Source of the DNA: Pantoea sp. 18069
GTDB taxonomy: Bacteria > Pseudomonadota > Gammaproteobacteria > Burkholderiales > Burkholderiaceae_C
Direction of reading: 5' to 3'
Assembly (NCBI RefSeq): GCF_902706035.1
Contig: NZ_CACSJA010000010.1
Span: 1-64,000, forward strand
DNA: 64,000 bases
The notes under the pieces were generated by a model. It was not told the origin of the DNA and did not search any database. It worked only from the letters and a program-made list of their open reading frames with translations. Both the position numbers and the translations under genes were made by a program. Positions within the stretch are counted from its first letter, which is position 1. Each line of letters opens with the position of its first letter. This document shows positions 46,203 through 54,878 of the stretch, piece after piece.

Positions 46203-46586
46203 TCAGTCTTCGCTGTCTATGCGCACGGCGCGCGGCTTGCGCTTGGGACTGGCGCGCGCCTGGGGGTTGTAGGCCAGCGCTTCGCCGAGCCAGAACTCCC
46301 ATTGCTCGCGGCGCGCATAGCCATCGGGTTCGATGAAGAAATAGCCTTGCATGCCGCCCTGGGGCGACAGCTCGCGCACGCCGGGCTGCTCGGCGAATTC
46401 GTCATGGCGCGCGGGCGGCAGGCGCACCAGCAGTTCCTCGCGCTTGACGCCCAGGCAGATCTTGGCGTCGACCATGAAGCACAGGCAGCCGAACATCTGG
46501 CGCTCTTCGACGTCGCTGCGGCTGTCGAGCGCATGGCGCAGCGCGGCCACCAGGCCGGGGGAAAAGGCGTCGGGATCGCGCGGCAT
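46203..46586 (-). CDS. TfoX/Sxy N-terminal domain protein
   Basis: The 127-residue protein has the TfoX N-terminal fold, with VEERQMFGCLCFMVDAKICL and GGMQGYFFIEPDGYARR. Only this domain is present; the C-terminal domain of TfoX is absent. A Lys/Arg-rich tail follows. It is inserted between mmsB and the acyl-CoA dehydrogenase, in the same direction and close by. TfoX relatives regulate competence in some bacteria, but stand-alone N-domains have unproven roles. Confidence 0.88.
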   Translation of the reverse strand: MPRDPDAFSPGLVAALRHALDSRSDVEERQMFGCLCFMVDAKICLGVKREELLVRLPPARHDEFAEQPGVRELSPQGGMQGYFFIEPDGYARREQWEFWLGEALAYNPQARASPKRKPRAVRIDSED

Positions 46587-46596
46587 GGCAGGGCTT

Positions 46597-47763
46597 TCAG
46601 CGGATCACGTCGGGCGCGTCGGCCTCGAGCATGCGCCGCGCGATGATCACGCGCATGATTTCGTTCGTGCCTTCGAGAATCTGGTGCACGCGCGCATCGC
46701 GCATCAGCCGCTCGAGCGGGTACTCGCGGATATAGCCATAGCCGCCATGCAGCTGCAGCGCCTCGTTGCAGACCATGAAGCCCGCGTCGGTCGCGAAGCG
46801 CTTGGCCATGGCGCAATAGGTCGAGGCATCGCGCGCGCCGGCGTCGAGCCGGCTCGCGGCCAGGCGCACCATCTGGCGCGCGGCCACAAGCTCGGTCGCC
46901 ATGTCGGCGAGCTTGAACTGCAGCGCCTGGAAGCTGGCCAGGCTTTTGCCGAACTGGCGGCGCGCGTGCAGATGGGCCTGGGCCTGGGTCAGCGCGCCCT
47001 GGGCCGCGCCCACCGAGCAGCAGGCGATGTTGATGCGGCCGCCGTCCAGCCCCTTCATTGCGATCTTGAAGCCTTCGCCTTCGCTGCCCAGCAGATTCTG
47101 CGCGGGCACGCGCACATTGTCGAAATGGATCACGCGCGTGGGCTGGCTGTTCCAGCCCATTTTTTCTTCCTTCTTGCCATAGGTGATGCCGTCCAGGTCG
47201 GCGGGCACGGCAAACGCGCTGATGCCGGCCGCGCCCGAGCCGGCCGCGCCGGTGCGCGCCATCAGCACCAGCATGTCGGTGCTGCCCGCGCCCGAAATGA
47301 AGGCCTTGCTGCCGCTGATCAGGTAGCTGTCGCCGTCGCGTTCGGCGCGCGTGACCAGCGCGGCTGCGTCCGAGCCCGCGCCCGGTTCGGTCAGGCAGTA
47401 CGAGGCGAGCTTGGCGCCGCTGGCGAGCTGCGGCCCCCATTCGTCGCGCACCGCGGGCCGGGCCCAGGTGCCCAGCATCCAGGTCGCCATGTTGTGTATG
47501 GTGATGAAGGCCGTGGTCGACGGGTCTACGGCCGCCATTTCCTCGAATACGAGCGTCGCGTCCAGCCGGGGCAAGGCCAGGCCGCCGGCGTTTTCGGGCG
47601 CGTACAGGCCGCAAAAACCCAGTTCGCCGGCCTTGGCGATGGCTTCGCGCGGAAAGTGGCCGTCGGCGTCCCAGCGCGCAGCATGGGGCGCGAACTCGGC
47701 CTGGGCAAACTGGCGTGCGGTGTCGGCAAAGGCCTGCTGTTCGTCGCTGAGTTCAAAGTCCAT
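46597..47763 (-). CDS. acyl-CoA dehydrogenase, probable isobutyryl-CoA dehydrogenase
   Basis: The 388-residue FAD enzyme has the family's SYCLTEPGAGSDAAALVTRA, FQALQFKLADMATELVAARQ, LHGGYGYIREYPLERLMRDA and ILEGTNEIMRVII; the Glu of LEGTNEI is the catalytic base. Its place between mmsB and mmsA supports oxidation of isobutyryl-CoA to methacrylyl-CoA in valine catabolism. The sequence alone would allow other short-chain substrates. Confidence 0.93.
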   Translation of the reverse strand: MDFELSDEQQAFADTARQFAQAEFAPHAARWDADGHFPREAIAKAGELGFCGLYAPENAGGLALPRLDATLVFEEMAAVDPSTTAFITIHNMATWMLGTWARPAVRDEWGPQLASGAKLASYCLTEPGAGSDAAALVTRAERDGDSYLISGSKAFISGAGSTDMLVLMARTGAAGSGAAGISAFAVPADLDGITYGKKEEKMGWNSQPTRVIHFDNVRVPAQNLLGSEGEGFKIAMKGLDGGRINIACCSVGAAQGALTQAQAHLHARRQFGKSLASFQALQFKLADMATELVAARQMVRLAASRLDAGARDASTYCAMAKRFATDAGFMVCNEALQLHGGYGYIREYPLERLMRDARVHQILEGTNEIMRVIIARRMLEADAPDVIR

Positions 47764-47883
47764 GGGATGCTCCTCTTTTCATTTTATTAATCGCGCTTGT
47801 ATCGTTTACATCGCCCGAAACTGGCGTTGCCCAGGCGAGGGGCACCGAGCAAGGGCCGCCCCGCAGCGAGGGTGCCGTCCCTC

Positions 47884-47909
47884 GCCGGGCGCCCCTGGCC
47901 GGGCGCCCC
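47884..47909. repeat. tandem 12-base direct repeat
   Basis: gccgggcgcccc occurs at 47884-47895 and again at 47898-47909 in the 197-base gap before the acyl-CoA dehydrogenase gene. The rest of the gap is GC-rich, with short inverted motifs (cgagggtgccgtccctcg at 47867-47884). Confidence 0.5.
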
Positions 47910-47960
47910 CCTCCACCGAAGGATGAGAGGGGGAAGCCATGAAGTGGCTCAGGGGGTGCT

Positions 47961-48368
47961 TCACTTTCCCTCGCCATGTTGCAGCCAGTGCATCAGTGCG
48001 GCGCGGCGCGCCTCGGTGGTCAGGCGCAGGCATTGGTGATAGCGCGCGGGCCAGTCGGCCAGGGCTTCTTCGCTGGCATGGGCGGTCTTGCAGGCCGTGA
48101 TGCGCTGGCGCGCCCAGGCGGTCTGGTCCTTGCGCAATGCCGGGCGCTCGTGCGCCGACAGCGCGCGCATCACGTCGCCATACAGAATGGTGTTGGCGGT
48201 GTCCGCGGCCTGGAAGTCGAGCACGGCGCAGGCATTGCGCGCGCCGGCGTCAACGGCCGCGCGCTCGCAGGCCGCGCCGGCCTGGGCCTGGCTGATGGCC
48301 GGTACCAGGCCGGCGAGCAGCGCCAGCGCTGCGGCGCCGAGAAGGGAGGGGGAAGGCAAAGCGTTCAT
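47961..48368 (-). CDS. LprI/DUF1311-like exported protein
   Basis: The 135-residue protein has a signal peptide (LGAAALALLAGLVPAISQAQ) and Cys residues at spaced positions (CERAAVD, NACAVL, ITACKTA, HQCLRL), as in the LprI lysozyme-inhibitor-type family. The central LRKDQTAWARQRITACKTAH fits the family. It lies between mmsA (upstream, same strand) and the acyl-CoA dehydrogenase. It has no obvious link to valine degradation. Confidence 0.75.
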   Translation of the reverse strand: MNALPSPSLLGAAALALLAGLVPAISQAQAGAACERAAVDAGARNACAVLDFQAADTANTILYGDVMRALSAHERPALRKDQTAWARQRITACKTAHASEEALADWPARYHQCLRLTTEARRAALMHWLQHGEGK

Positions 48369-48398
48369 GCCGCCATCATCCCAGCCTTGGCGCTGCCT

Positions 48399-49922
48399 TC
48401 AATGCAAGTTGATCGTCGTGTTGACGCGTGCTGCTGTCGTGCTGTCGTCGAACCAGCGCGCGGTCACGGTCTTGGTCTGCGTATAGAACAGCACGACCTG
48501 CTTGCCGTAGGGGCCCAGGTCGCCGAGCTTGGAGGCGCGGCTGCCGGTGAACGAGAACATGGGCACGGGCACGGGAATCGGCACGTTGATGCCGACCTGG
48601 CCTACGTCGATCTCTTCCTGGAACTTGCGCGCCGCGGCGCCCGACTGCGTGAAGATCGCCGTGCCGTTGCCGTTGGGGTTGGCGTTGATCAGCGCGATCG
48701 CGTCGTCGAGCGTGTCGGCGGCCATCAGGCACAGCACGGGGCCGAAGATTTCCTGGTCGTAGATCGCCATGCCGGGCTGCACGCCGCTGAAGATGGTCGG
48801 GCCGACGAAATTGCCGCTGGCATAGCCTTCCACGGCGGGCTTGCGGCCGTCGAGTTCGAGCTTGGCGCCTTCGGCTTCGCCGCGCGCGATCAGCCCTTCG
48901 ACACGCGCCAGCGCCGCGCAGGACACGACCGGGCCGACGTCGGTGCCGGACTCGACACCGGCGCTGACTTTCAGCGTGCGCGCCTTGGCCACCAGCTCGG
49001 GAATCCAGCTTTGGGCTTCACCCACGAGCACCGCGGTCGAGACCGCCATGCAGCGCTGACCGGCCGCGCCAAAGGACGCGCCGGCAAGCGCGTTGAGCGT
49101 CTGCTCCTTGTTCGCGTCGGCCAGCACGATGGCGTGGTTCTTCGCGCCCATCATGCATTGCACGCGCTTGCCGGCCAGGCTTGCGCGGTTGTAGACATGG
49201 GTGCCGACCTGGGTAGAGCCGACAAAGCTGATGGCCTTGATGTCGGGGTGGTCGCAGATCGCGTTCACGGCGTCTTCGCCGCCATGGATGACATTGAGCA
49301 CGCCCGGCGGCAGGCCGGCTTCGACGGCCAGCTCGCACAGGCGCATGGTGACCATGGGATCCTGCTCCGAAGGCTTGAGCACGAAGGTGTTGCCGGTGGC
49401 GATGGCCATGGGGAACATCCACAGCGGAATCATCGCCGGAAAGTTGAACGGCGTGATGCCTGCGCACACGCCCAGCGGCTGCAGTATGGAATAGGTGTCC
49501 ACGCCGTTGGCGACGTTGTTGGCGAGCTCGCCCAACTGCAGGTTGCCTATGCCGGCCGCGTGCTCTACGACTTCGAGGCCGCGGAACACATCGCCTTCGG
49601 CGTCGGCCAGCGTCTTGCCTTGTTCGGCCGTGAGCAGCGCGGCGAGTTCGCCCATGTTTTCGCGTATCAGTTGCTGCAGCTTGAGAAAGATGCGCGCGCG
49701 CGTGCCTATGGGCGTCTTCTTCCAGGTCGTGAAGGCCTTCTTGGCGCTGCTCACGGCGAGGTTGATTTCCTCGGGCGTGGCGAACGGCACGCGCGCCAGC
49801 ACTTGCTGGGTCGCGGGGTTGACCACGTTGCGCCACTGGGTGGTGCGCGATTCGACCAGTTGGCCGTCGATCAGCAATTTGACCGAGGGGGCGAGAACGG
49901 AAGCAGCGGTAGGGGCGTTCAT
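48399..49922 (-). CDS. mmsA: methylmalonate-semialdehyde dehydrogenase (CoA-acylating)
   Basis: The product is 507 residues from ATG 49922, with GGAGAC at 49929-49934. An in-frame extension upstream is rejected. [40 protein letters not shown], the catalytic Cys in [12 protein letters not shown] and the C-terminal [20 protein letters not shown] are diagnostic of MmsA. It converts methylmalonate semialdehyde to propionyl-CoA in valine breakdown. A LysR gene is divergent across 161 bases. Confidence 0.95.
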   Translation of the reverse strand: MNAPTAASVLAPSVKLLIDGQLVESRTTQWRNVVNPATQQVLARVPFATPEEINLAVSSAKKAFTTWKKTPIGTRARIFLKLQQLIRENMGELAALLTAEQGKTLADAEGDVFRGLEVVEHAAGIGNLQLGELANNVANGVDTYSILQPLGVCAGITPFNFPAMIPLWMFPMAIATGNTFVLKPSEQDPMVTMRLCELAVEAGLPPGVLNVIHGGEDAVNAICDHPDIKAISFVGSTQVGTHVYNRASLAGKRVQCMMGAKNHAIVLADANKEQTLNALAGASFGAAGQRCMAVSTAVLVGEAQSWIPELVAKARTLKVSAGVESGTDVGPVVSCAALARVEGLIARGEAEGAKLELDGRKPAVEGYASGNFVGPTIFSGVQPGMAIYDQEIFGPVLCLMAADTLDDAIALINANPNGNGTAIFTQSGAAARKFQEEIDVGQVGINVPIPVPVPMFSFTGSRASKLGDLGPYGKQVVLFYTQTKTVTARWFDDSTTAARVNTTINLH

Positions 49923-50083
49923 GACATGGTCTCCGATGTAATTAGAAATCCTGCAGCGATGCACTATGCTAGCTGTGCGAATTTCGCGGGGCAACAGCAG
50001 TTTGTGCATTTTCGCTTTGCAAAAATGCACAGGCCGCGCAAGCCGCGCCAGCGTTGGATCGTGCGTATTTCTTAAGGGTTTTC

Positions 50084-50986
50084 ATGGACTGGGAACATCT
50101 GCGTTATTTCGCCGCCGTGGGCCAGCACGGCAGCCTGTCGGCCGCCGCGCGCGTGCTGCAGGTCGAGCACAGCACGGTCGCGCGCCGCATCCAGGCGCTG
50201 GAAAAAAGCCTGGGCCAGGCGCTGTTCACGCGCGAGCCCGGCGGGCTCAGGCCCAGCGAGGCCGGGCGCGCGCTGCTGCCCGCCGTCGAAGCCATGGCCC
50301 AGGCCGCGCGCGGCATAGAGCGCAGCGTCGACCAGGCCGCCACATCGGCCGAAGGCCCGAGCGGGCTGGTGCGCGTGGGCACGACCGAAGGGCTGGGAAC
50401 GACGCTGCTGGCCGGCAAGCTCGCGGCATTGACTTGCAGGCACGCGCAGCTGTCGGTCGATCTGCTGGCGCTGCCGCGCCTGCTGCACCTGTCGCGGCGC
50501 GAAGCCGACATCGTCATTTCGCTGGAGCGCCCCAAGCGCGGCGCGGTGGTCGTGACCCGGCTGGCCGACTACGACCTCTATCTCTACGGCGAGCGCGAAT
50601 ACCTCGCGCGCCGCCCGCTGGTGCGCGAGACCGCGGACCTGCGCCACCATGCGTTCGTCCACTATGTCGATGACCTGCTGTTTACCAAGGAGCTGCAGCT
50701 CATCGACAGCCTCTACCAGCCGCAGCGCTATGCGTTTCGCAGCACCAGCATCACTGCCCAGTACGAGGCCGTGCGCGCGGGCGCAGGCTTGGGCGTGCTG
50801 CCGGCGTTTCTTGCCGACCGCGACCCGCGGCTGGCGCGCGTGCACCAGCCGCAGGCGCGTTTCACGCGCACTTTCTGGATGTCCATGCCGCAGGAGGGCC
50901 AGTCGGTGCCGCGGATTCAGGCGGTGTGGCGCTGGCTCAAGGAGACGTTGAAGGAGGAGGCGCAGCGGCTGCAGCCGCCGCACTGA
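50084..50986 (+). CDS. LysR-family regulator, divergent from mmsA
   Basis: The product is 300 residues from ATG 50084. The helix-turn-helix region reads FAAVGQHGSLSAAARVLQVE and HSTVARRIQALEKSLGQALF. The effector domain is shorter and more hydrophobic than that of the 3159 LysR and resembles the family clade that controls mmsA-type valine operons. Placement across 161 bases from mmsA supports that target. The inducer is unknown. Confidence 0.92.
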   Translation: MDWEHLRYFAAVGQHGSLSAAARVLQVEHSTVARRIQALEKSLGQALFTREPGGLRPSEAGRALLPAVEAMAQAARGIERSVDQAATSAEGPSGLVRVGTTEGLGTTLLAGKLAALTCRHAQLSVDLLALPRLLHLSRREADIVISLERPKRGAVVVTRLADYDLYLYGEREYLARRPLVRETADLRHHAFVHYVDDLLFTKELQLIDSLYQPQRYAFRSTSITAQYEAVRAGAGLGVLPAFLADRDPRLARVHQPQARFTRTFWMSMPQEGQSVPRIQAVWRWLKETLKEEAQRLQPPH

Positions 50987-51137
50987 ATACGGGGGCTCCG
51001 ACAGGCTCTCAAGAAACGGCTTTTTTCGTCAACTAAATCAATGACTTAGAAAGTCTCCAATTTGGGCAAACAGCGGCGATGAGTGGCTTACGCTCAAAAG
51101 ACCGACCCTTCGACAAGCTCAGGGCGAACAGGGGAAA

Positions 51138-51189
51138 CCCGTTCGTGGTGAGCCTCGCTCGGCGCGCCCGTCGCACCATGAACGGCCTG
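51138..51189. repeat. REP-like hairpin repeat, copy 1
   Basis: This copy starts cccgttcgtggtgagcc and ends caccatgaacgg, so its ends are complementary (ccgttc-tggtg with caccat-gaacgg). A cgacaagctcagggcgaac segment just upstream (51116-51134) belongs to the same kind of intergenic repeat. A near-identical copy lies at 51308. Confidence 0.7.
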
Positions 51190-51307
51190 TCCTCATGCCA
51201 CGCTGTTTCTTGATAACGCCTGGCGAGACTCGTCTCGCTTACCTCGCTCAGCCCGAACGGATTTTTCCACTGCGAGCCAAACCACCGCTCTCAGGGTAAA
51301 CGGGCCT

Positions 51308-51358
51308 CCCGTTCGTGGTGAGCCCCGCTCGGCGGCCCGCCGCACCATGAACGGACTG
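51308..51358. repeat. REP-like hairpin repeat, copy 2
   Basis: This matches copy 1 nearly base for base (cccgttcgtggtgagcc... caccatgaacgg) in the same orientation, 170 bases downstream. The block 50987-51382 holds no supported gene, and these repeats fill much of it. Such repeats are common in Burkholderiales intergenic regions. Confidence 0.7.
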
Positions 51359-51382
51359 CGCTCCAGCAGCGCAAGTCCCTTG

Positions 51383-52366
51383 TCAATCCAGACTGATATT
51401 CGCCTTCTGGATCAACAGCCTGTACTGCTCGGCCTTGCCCTTGGCGAACTGGTCCATCTGGGCCAGCGGCCAGGTGATGGGCTGGAAGGCGAAGGTCGCG
51501 AACTTCTCCTTGACTTCGGGGTCCTGCAATACGGCCGTGACATCGGCGTGGATCTTGTCGCGCACTGCCGGCGCTATGCCTTTGGGCGCGAGCAGGGACA
51601 CAAAGGAGTTCACGTCGAGTTCGGCCGGGCCGCCCGATTCGGCGACCGTGGGCACGTCGGGCATCTGCGGGTTGCGTTTGGGGCTGGCCACGGCCAGGTA
51701 GCGCAGCTTGCCCGCGCGGTAGATGCCCTGGCTCGACGGAATGCTCGCAAAGCTCCAGGCCGGGTCGCCATTGGCGACCGAAGTGAACAGCTGGCTGACT
51801 TCGCGGTAGGGCACATGGGTCATCTTGCTGCCCGTGAGGTAGTCCAGCCATTCACCGCCCAGATGGCCGGGGCTGCCCACGCCCCAGGAGCCGTAGCTGA
51901 GACTGCCGGGTTCGGTCTGGGCGGCCTTGATCAGGTCGGCCATGTTCTTCCACGGCGACTGCGTGGGCACGGCGATGAAGAACGGCGTGAGAAACAGCGG
52001 CGCGACCGCGTCGAAATGCTTGAGCGTGTCGAAATTGCGCTTGGCGTAGAGGTAGGGCAGGGCCGAGACATGCTCGCTGTCGAGCTGCAGCAGCGTATAG
52101 CCGTCGGGCTGGGCGCGGCGCACGGCCTCGATGGCCACGAAACCGCCGCCGCCGGGGCGGTTCTCGACGGTCACAGGCTGCTTCCAGCGCTGGCCCAGCT
52201 TCTGGCCCACGAGGCGCAACACGGCGTCGGGGCCGCTGCCCACGGCAAAGGCCGTGACCACATTGACCTGCTTGCTGGGGTAGGGGGCGTTCTGGGCGAA
52301 GGCGCTGGCGCCCGTGGTCAGCAAGGCGGCGGCGACCAGCACCGGGGTAGAGGAAAAAGGGTTCAA
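51383..52366 (-). CDS. Bug-family substrate-binding protein of the gentisate cluster
   Basis: The product is 327 residues from TTG 52366, preceded by GGAGAC (52371-52376). The signal peptide ends ASAFAQ. YPSKQVNVVTAFAVGSGPDA and NRPGGGGFVAIEAVRRAQP are typical of Bug receptors, although AVGSGPDA replaces the more usual GGxxD loop. Its place at the end of the 3-hydroxybenzoate/gentisate cluster suggests uptake of 3-hydroxybenzoate or gentisate. This is contextual, because no membrane component is present. Confidence 0.9.
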   Translation of the reverse strand: MNPFSSTPVLVAAALLTTGASAFAQNAPYPSKQVNVVTAFAVGSGPDAVLRLVGQKLGQRWKQPVTVENRPGGGGFVAIEAVRRAQPDGYTLLQLDSEHVSALPYLYAKRNFDTLKHFDAVAPLFLTPFFIAVPTQSPWKNMADLIKAAQTEPGSLSYGSWGVGSPGHLGGEWLDYLTGSKMTHVPYREVSQLFTSVANGDPAWSFASIPSSQGIYRAGKLRYLAVASPKRNPQMPDVPTVAESGGPAELDVNSFVSLLAPKGIAPAVRDKIHADVTAVLQDPEVKEKFATFAFQPITWPLAQMDQFAKGKAEQYRLLIQKANISLD

Positions 52367-52426
52367 GTTTGTCTCCAGGAGAAAAGGAAGGCCCTGTGTT
52401 TCCAGGGCTTTGGGGGCGCGGTGACT

Positions 52427-53068
52427 TCAGTGGGGTGCGTCCGGCTGGGCCAGCGGGGCGGCCCTGGCAAAGGCCGGCAGTTGCGCGCAGGCCGCGTCGA
52501 CGGCGCTGATCAGCGGCCAGGCGCCCATGTCCACGCCAAAGCGGCGCGCGCTTTCGACCTGGGGCACGAGATAGGCGTCGGCCAGCGTGGGCACGCCGCC
52601 AAAGCAGAAGTCGCCGCGTTGCGGGTCCTGGGCCAGCAGGGCTTCGAACGCATCGAAGCCGGCGCTGATCCAGGTTGCGCACCAGGCGTTCACTGCGGCT
52701 TCGTCGGCGCCGAACTGCTGGCGCAGGTAGATGAGAATGCGGCGGTTGTTGATGGGGTGCACGTCGCAGCCGATGATGGCCGCGAGCGCACGCACCCGGG
52801 CGCGGGCCGCGGCGCCTGGGGGCAGCAGTGGCGGCGTGGGGTGCGTTTCCTCCAGCCACTCGATGATGGCCGGGGACTGGATCAGCACCTGGCCGTCGAC
52901 GTCCAGCGCCGGCACCAGCCCCTGGGGATTGAGGGCCTTGAAGGCCGCGCCGCTGTTCTCGTCCACGCGCAGGTCGACGGGAATGTAGTCGGCGCTCAGG
53001 CCCTTGAGGTTGAGCGCGATGCGCAGCCGGTGCGAGGTGCCGCTGCGAAAGAAACTGTAGAGCTTCAT
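52427..53068 (-). CDS. nagL: maleylpyruvate isomerase (GST zeta-like)
   Basis: The 213-residue protein is a glutathione-transferase-fold isomerase. The amino end MKLYSFFRSGTSHRLRIAL has the SGTSHRLRIAL active-site pattern of maleylpyruvate/maleylacetoacetate isomerases, and NPQGLVPALDVDG and QSPAIIEWLEETHP follow. It should isomerise maleylpyruvate to fumarylpyruvate after gentisate cleavage. The neighbouring dioxygenase and hydrolase support maleylpyruvate over maleylacetoacetate. Confidence 0.92.
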   Translation of the reverse strand: MKLYSFFRSGTSHRLRIALNLKGLSADYIPVDLRVDENSGAAFKALNPQGLVPALDVDGQVLIQSPAIIEWLEETHPTPPLLPPGAAARARVRALAAIIGCDVHPINNRRILIYLRQQFGADEAAVNAWCATWISAGFDAFEALLAQDPQRGDFCFGGVPTLADAYLVPQVESARRFGVDMGAWPLISAVDAACAQLPAFARAAPLAQPDAPH

Positions 53069-53078
53069 GTCGGACTGC

Positions 53079-53783
53079 CTACTCGGCCGCGCCCACGGTC
53101 AGCGCCACGCTGCCCACGCCGGCGACGCTGCCCGTGATCTTGTCGCCGGGAACGACGGCGCCCACGCCTTCGGGGGTGCCGGTATAGATCAGGTCGCCGG
53201 GCTGCAGGTGGTAGAACAGCGACAGGTCGGCGATGATTTCGCGGATGTTCCAGATCAGCTTGTCGACGTCGGACCGCTGCTTGACCGCGCCGTTGACCGA
53301 CAGCTCGATCGCGCCGCTGTCTATCACCGTGCCGGCCATGGGCACGATTTCGCTGGCCACCGACGACTGCTCGACGTCCTTGCCCAGGTCCCAGGGGCGG
53401 CCCTTGTCGCGCGCCACGAGCTGCAGGTCGCGGCGCGTCATGTCCAGGCCGCAGGCATAGCCGTAGATGTATTCATGCGCATGCTCGGCGGCGATGCGAA
53501 AGCCCGCCTTGCCGATCGCCACGACCAGTTCCATTTCGAAATGGTAGTTCTGGGTTTCGGGCGGGTAGGCTACCGTGGCGCCGGATTCGACCAGCGTCGA
53601 AGGCGCCTTGGTGAAGTAGAACGGGCGCTCCACGCTCTTGTCGACCGGGCGGCCCATCTCGACCGCATGGGCGTGGTAGTTGCGGCCGACGAAGAACAGG
53701 CGGTGGATAGGCAGGCGCTGGTCGCTGCCGCGCACGGGCAGGGATTGGACGGCGGGCGGAGTCCAGAGATAGTTGGTGGTCAT
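53079..53783 (-). CDS. nagK: fumarylpyruvate hydrolase
   Basis: The 234-residue member of the FAA hydrolase family has FFVGRNYHAHAVEMGRP, the metal-binding Glu pair in HFEMELVVAIG and the Asp in GLDMTRRDLQLVARDKGRP. IYTGTPEGVGAVVPGD closes the fold. It is expected to hydrolyse fumarylpyruvate to fumarate and pyruvate. It lies 10 bases from the isomerase gene and downstream of the dioxygenase, completing the gentisate route to the TCA cycle. Confidence 0.93.
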   Translation of the reverse strand: MTTNYLWTPPAVQSLPVRGSDQRLPIHRLFFVGRNYHAHAVEMGRPVDKSVERPFYFTKAPSTLVESGATVAYPPETQNYHFEMELVVAIGKAGFRIAAEHAHEYIYGYACGLDMTRRDLQLVARDKGRPWDLGKDVEQSSVASEIVPMAGTVIDSGAIELSVNGAVKQRSDVDKLIWNIREIIADLSLFYHLQPGDLIYTGTPEGVGAVVPGDKITGSVAGVGSVALTVGAAE

Positions 53784-53819
53784 GAGAAGAATCCTTCGGA
53801 AAACAGGGTTGGATGGCGT

Positions 53820-54857
53820 TCAGTCGCGCACTTCGTAGATGCCCAGCTTGCGGTGCAGCGGCGCTTCATCGGCAATGAACAGGAAGGCGGTCTGGGTGGT
53901 CGAGGCATTGCGCAGCGTGATAGCCGCCCAGCCCGGTACGCAGCAGGTGTCGGATTCGCTCAGGCGCCAGTCCTGGTCCATCACCGCCACCAGCGCGCCG
54001 CCTTCGATCACATGGAAGACCGTGGCCGGCGAGCGCGCGGGCAGCTGCAGGGTCTGGCCGGGGCGCAGCATCAGCGCGTAGAAGCCCAGGATGTTTTCAC
54101 AGTCGGCGCCGGTCTCGGGGTTCACATAGGTGACCTGCACGCAGTCGAGATCAGGCTGGTCTTCGGCCAGCGACACCAGCGCCGCGCGCGCGTCGGCCCA
54201 GGGGTAGCGCAGCATCGGGTACTGCTTGCCGCTGCGCTTGAAGACCCGGGTCGGCGCGACGCCGCCGCGCGCGTAGGCGCGGTCGCCGCGCCCGGGCAGG
54301 GTCTGCTGGCGCGGGCCGTCGACGTGGTAGGTGGATTCCATGTAATAGACCAGCGGCAGGTCGAGCACATCGAGCCAGACCACGGGCTGGTCGCCGTCGT
54401 GGCCGTGTTCGTGCCACAGGCCGGTCGGCGTCAGGATCAGGTCGCCGCGCAGCATGGGGCATTTCTCGCCGTCCACGGTGCTCCACGCGCCTTCGCCTTC
54501 GACCACCATGCGCACGGCGTTGGGCGTGTGGCGGTGCGAAGGCGCCCATTCGCCGGGCAGCAGCAACTGCATGCCCAGGTAGATGGCCGCGCTGGCCTGC
54601 ATTTTTTCCAGCGTGTGGCCCGGGTTGGCGAGCACCAGCACGCGGCGTTCGGCCTTCTCGATAGGCGTGAGTTCGCCGGCCTGCATCAGCAGCGGGCGGA
54701 TGCTGTCATAGGTCCAGAGTATGGGCTGGGTGCGCGGCTTGGGGGTCTTTGGCGGCATGACGCTGCGCAGGCTGGGCCACAGCGGCACGAGGTTGTTGCG
54801 CACCAGTTCGTCACGGTAATCCTGGGGCAGGTCTTCGAGGCGGCCAAGTTCTTCCAT
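53820..54857 (-). CDS. gtdA: gentisate 1,2-dioxygenase
   Basis: The 345-residue protein has two cupin domains. The first holds the iron ligands in SHRHTPNAVRMVVEGEGAW and LTPTGLWHEHGHDG. The second, near ATVFHVIEGGALVAV, lacks most ligands, as is normal for gentisate dioxygenases. The N-terminal LEDLPQDYRDELVRNNLVPL is also typical. The enzyme cleaves gentisate to maleylpyruvate. It lies between the 6-hydroxylase and hydrolase genes. Confidence 0.94.
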   Translation of the reverse strand: MEELGRLEDLPQDYRDELVRNNLVPLWPSLRSVMPPKTPKPRTQPILWTYDSIRPLLMQAGELTPIEKAERRVLVLANPGHTLEKMQASAAIYLGMQLLLPGEWAPSHRHTPNAVRMVVEGEGAWSTVDGEKCPMLRGDLILTPTGLWHEHGHDGDQPVVWLDVLDLPLVYYMESTYHVDGPRQQTLPGRGDRAYARGGVAPTRVFKRSGKQYPMLRYPWADARAALVSLAEDQPDLDCVQVTYVNPETGADCENILGFYALMLRPGQTLQLPARSPATVFHVIEGGALVAVMDQDWRLSESDTCCVPGWAAITLRNASTTQTAFLFIADEAPLHRKLGIYEVRD

Positions 54858-54878
54858 TCTTTTTTTCCTTGAATAGGT

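Noticed and set aside
50987..51382. CRISPR array suggested by the two 51-base repeats
   Set aside because: There are only two copies, 170 bases apart, with self-complementary ends and no regular spacers or cas genes. They are REP-like.
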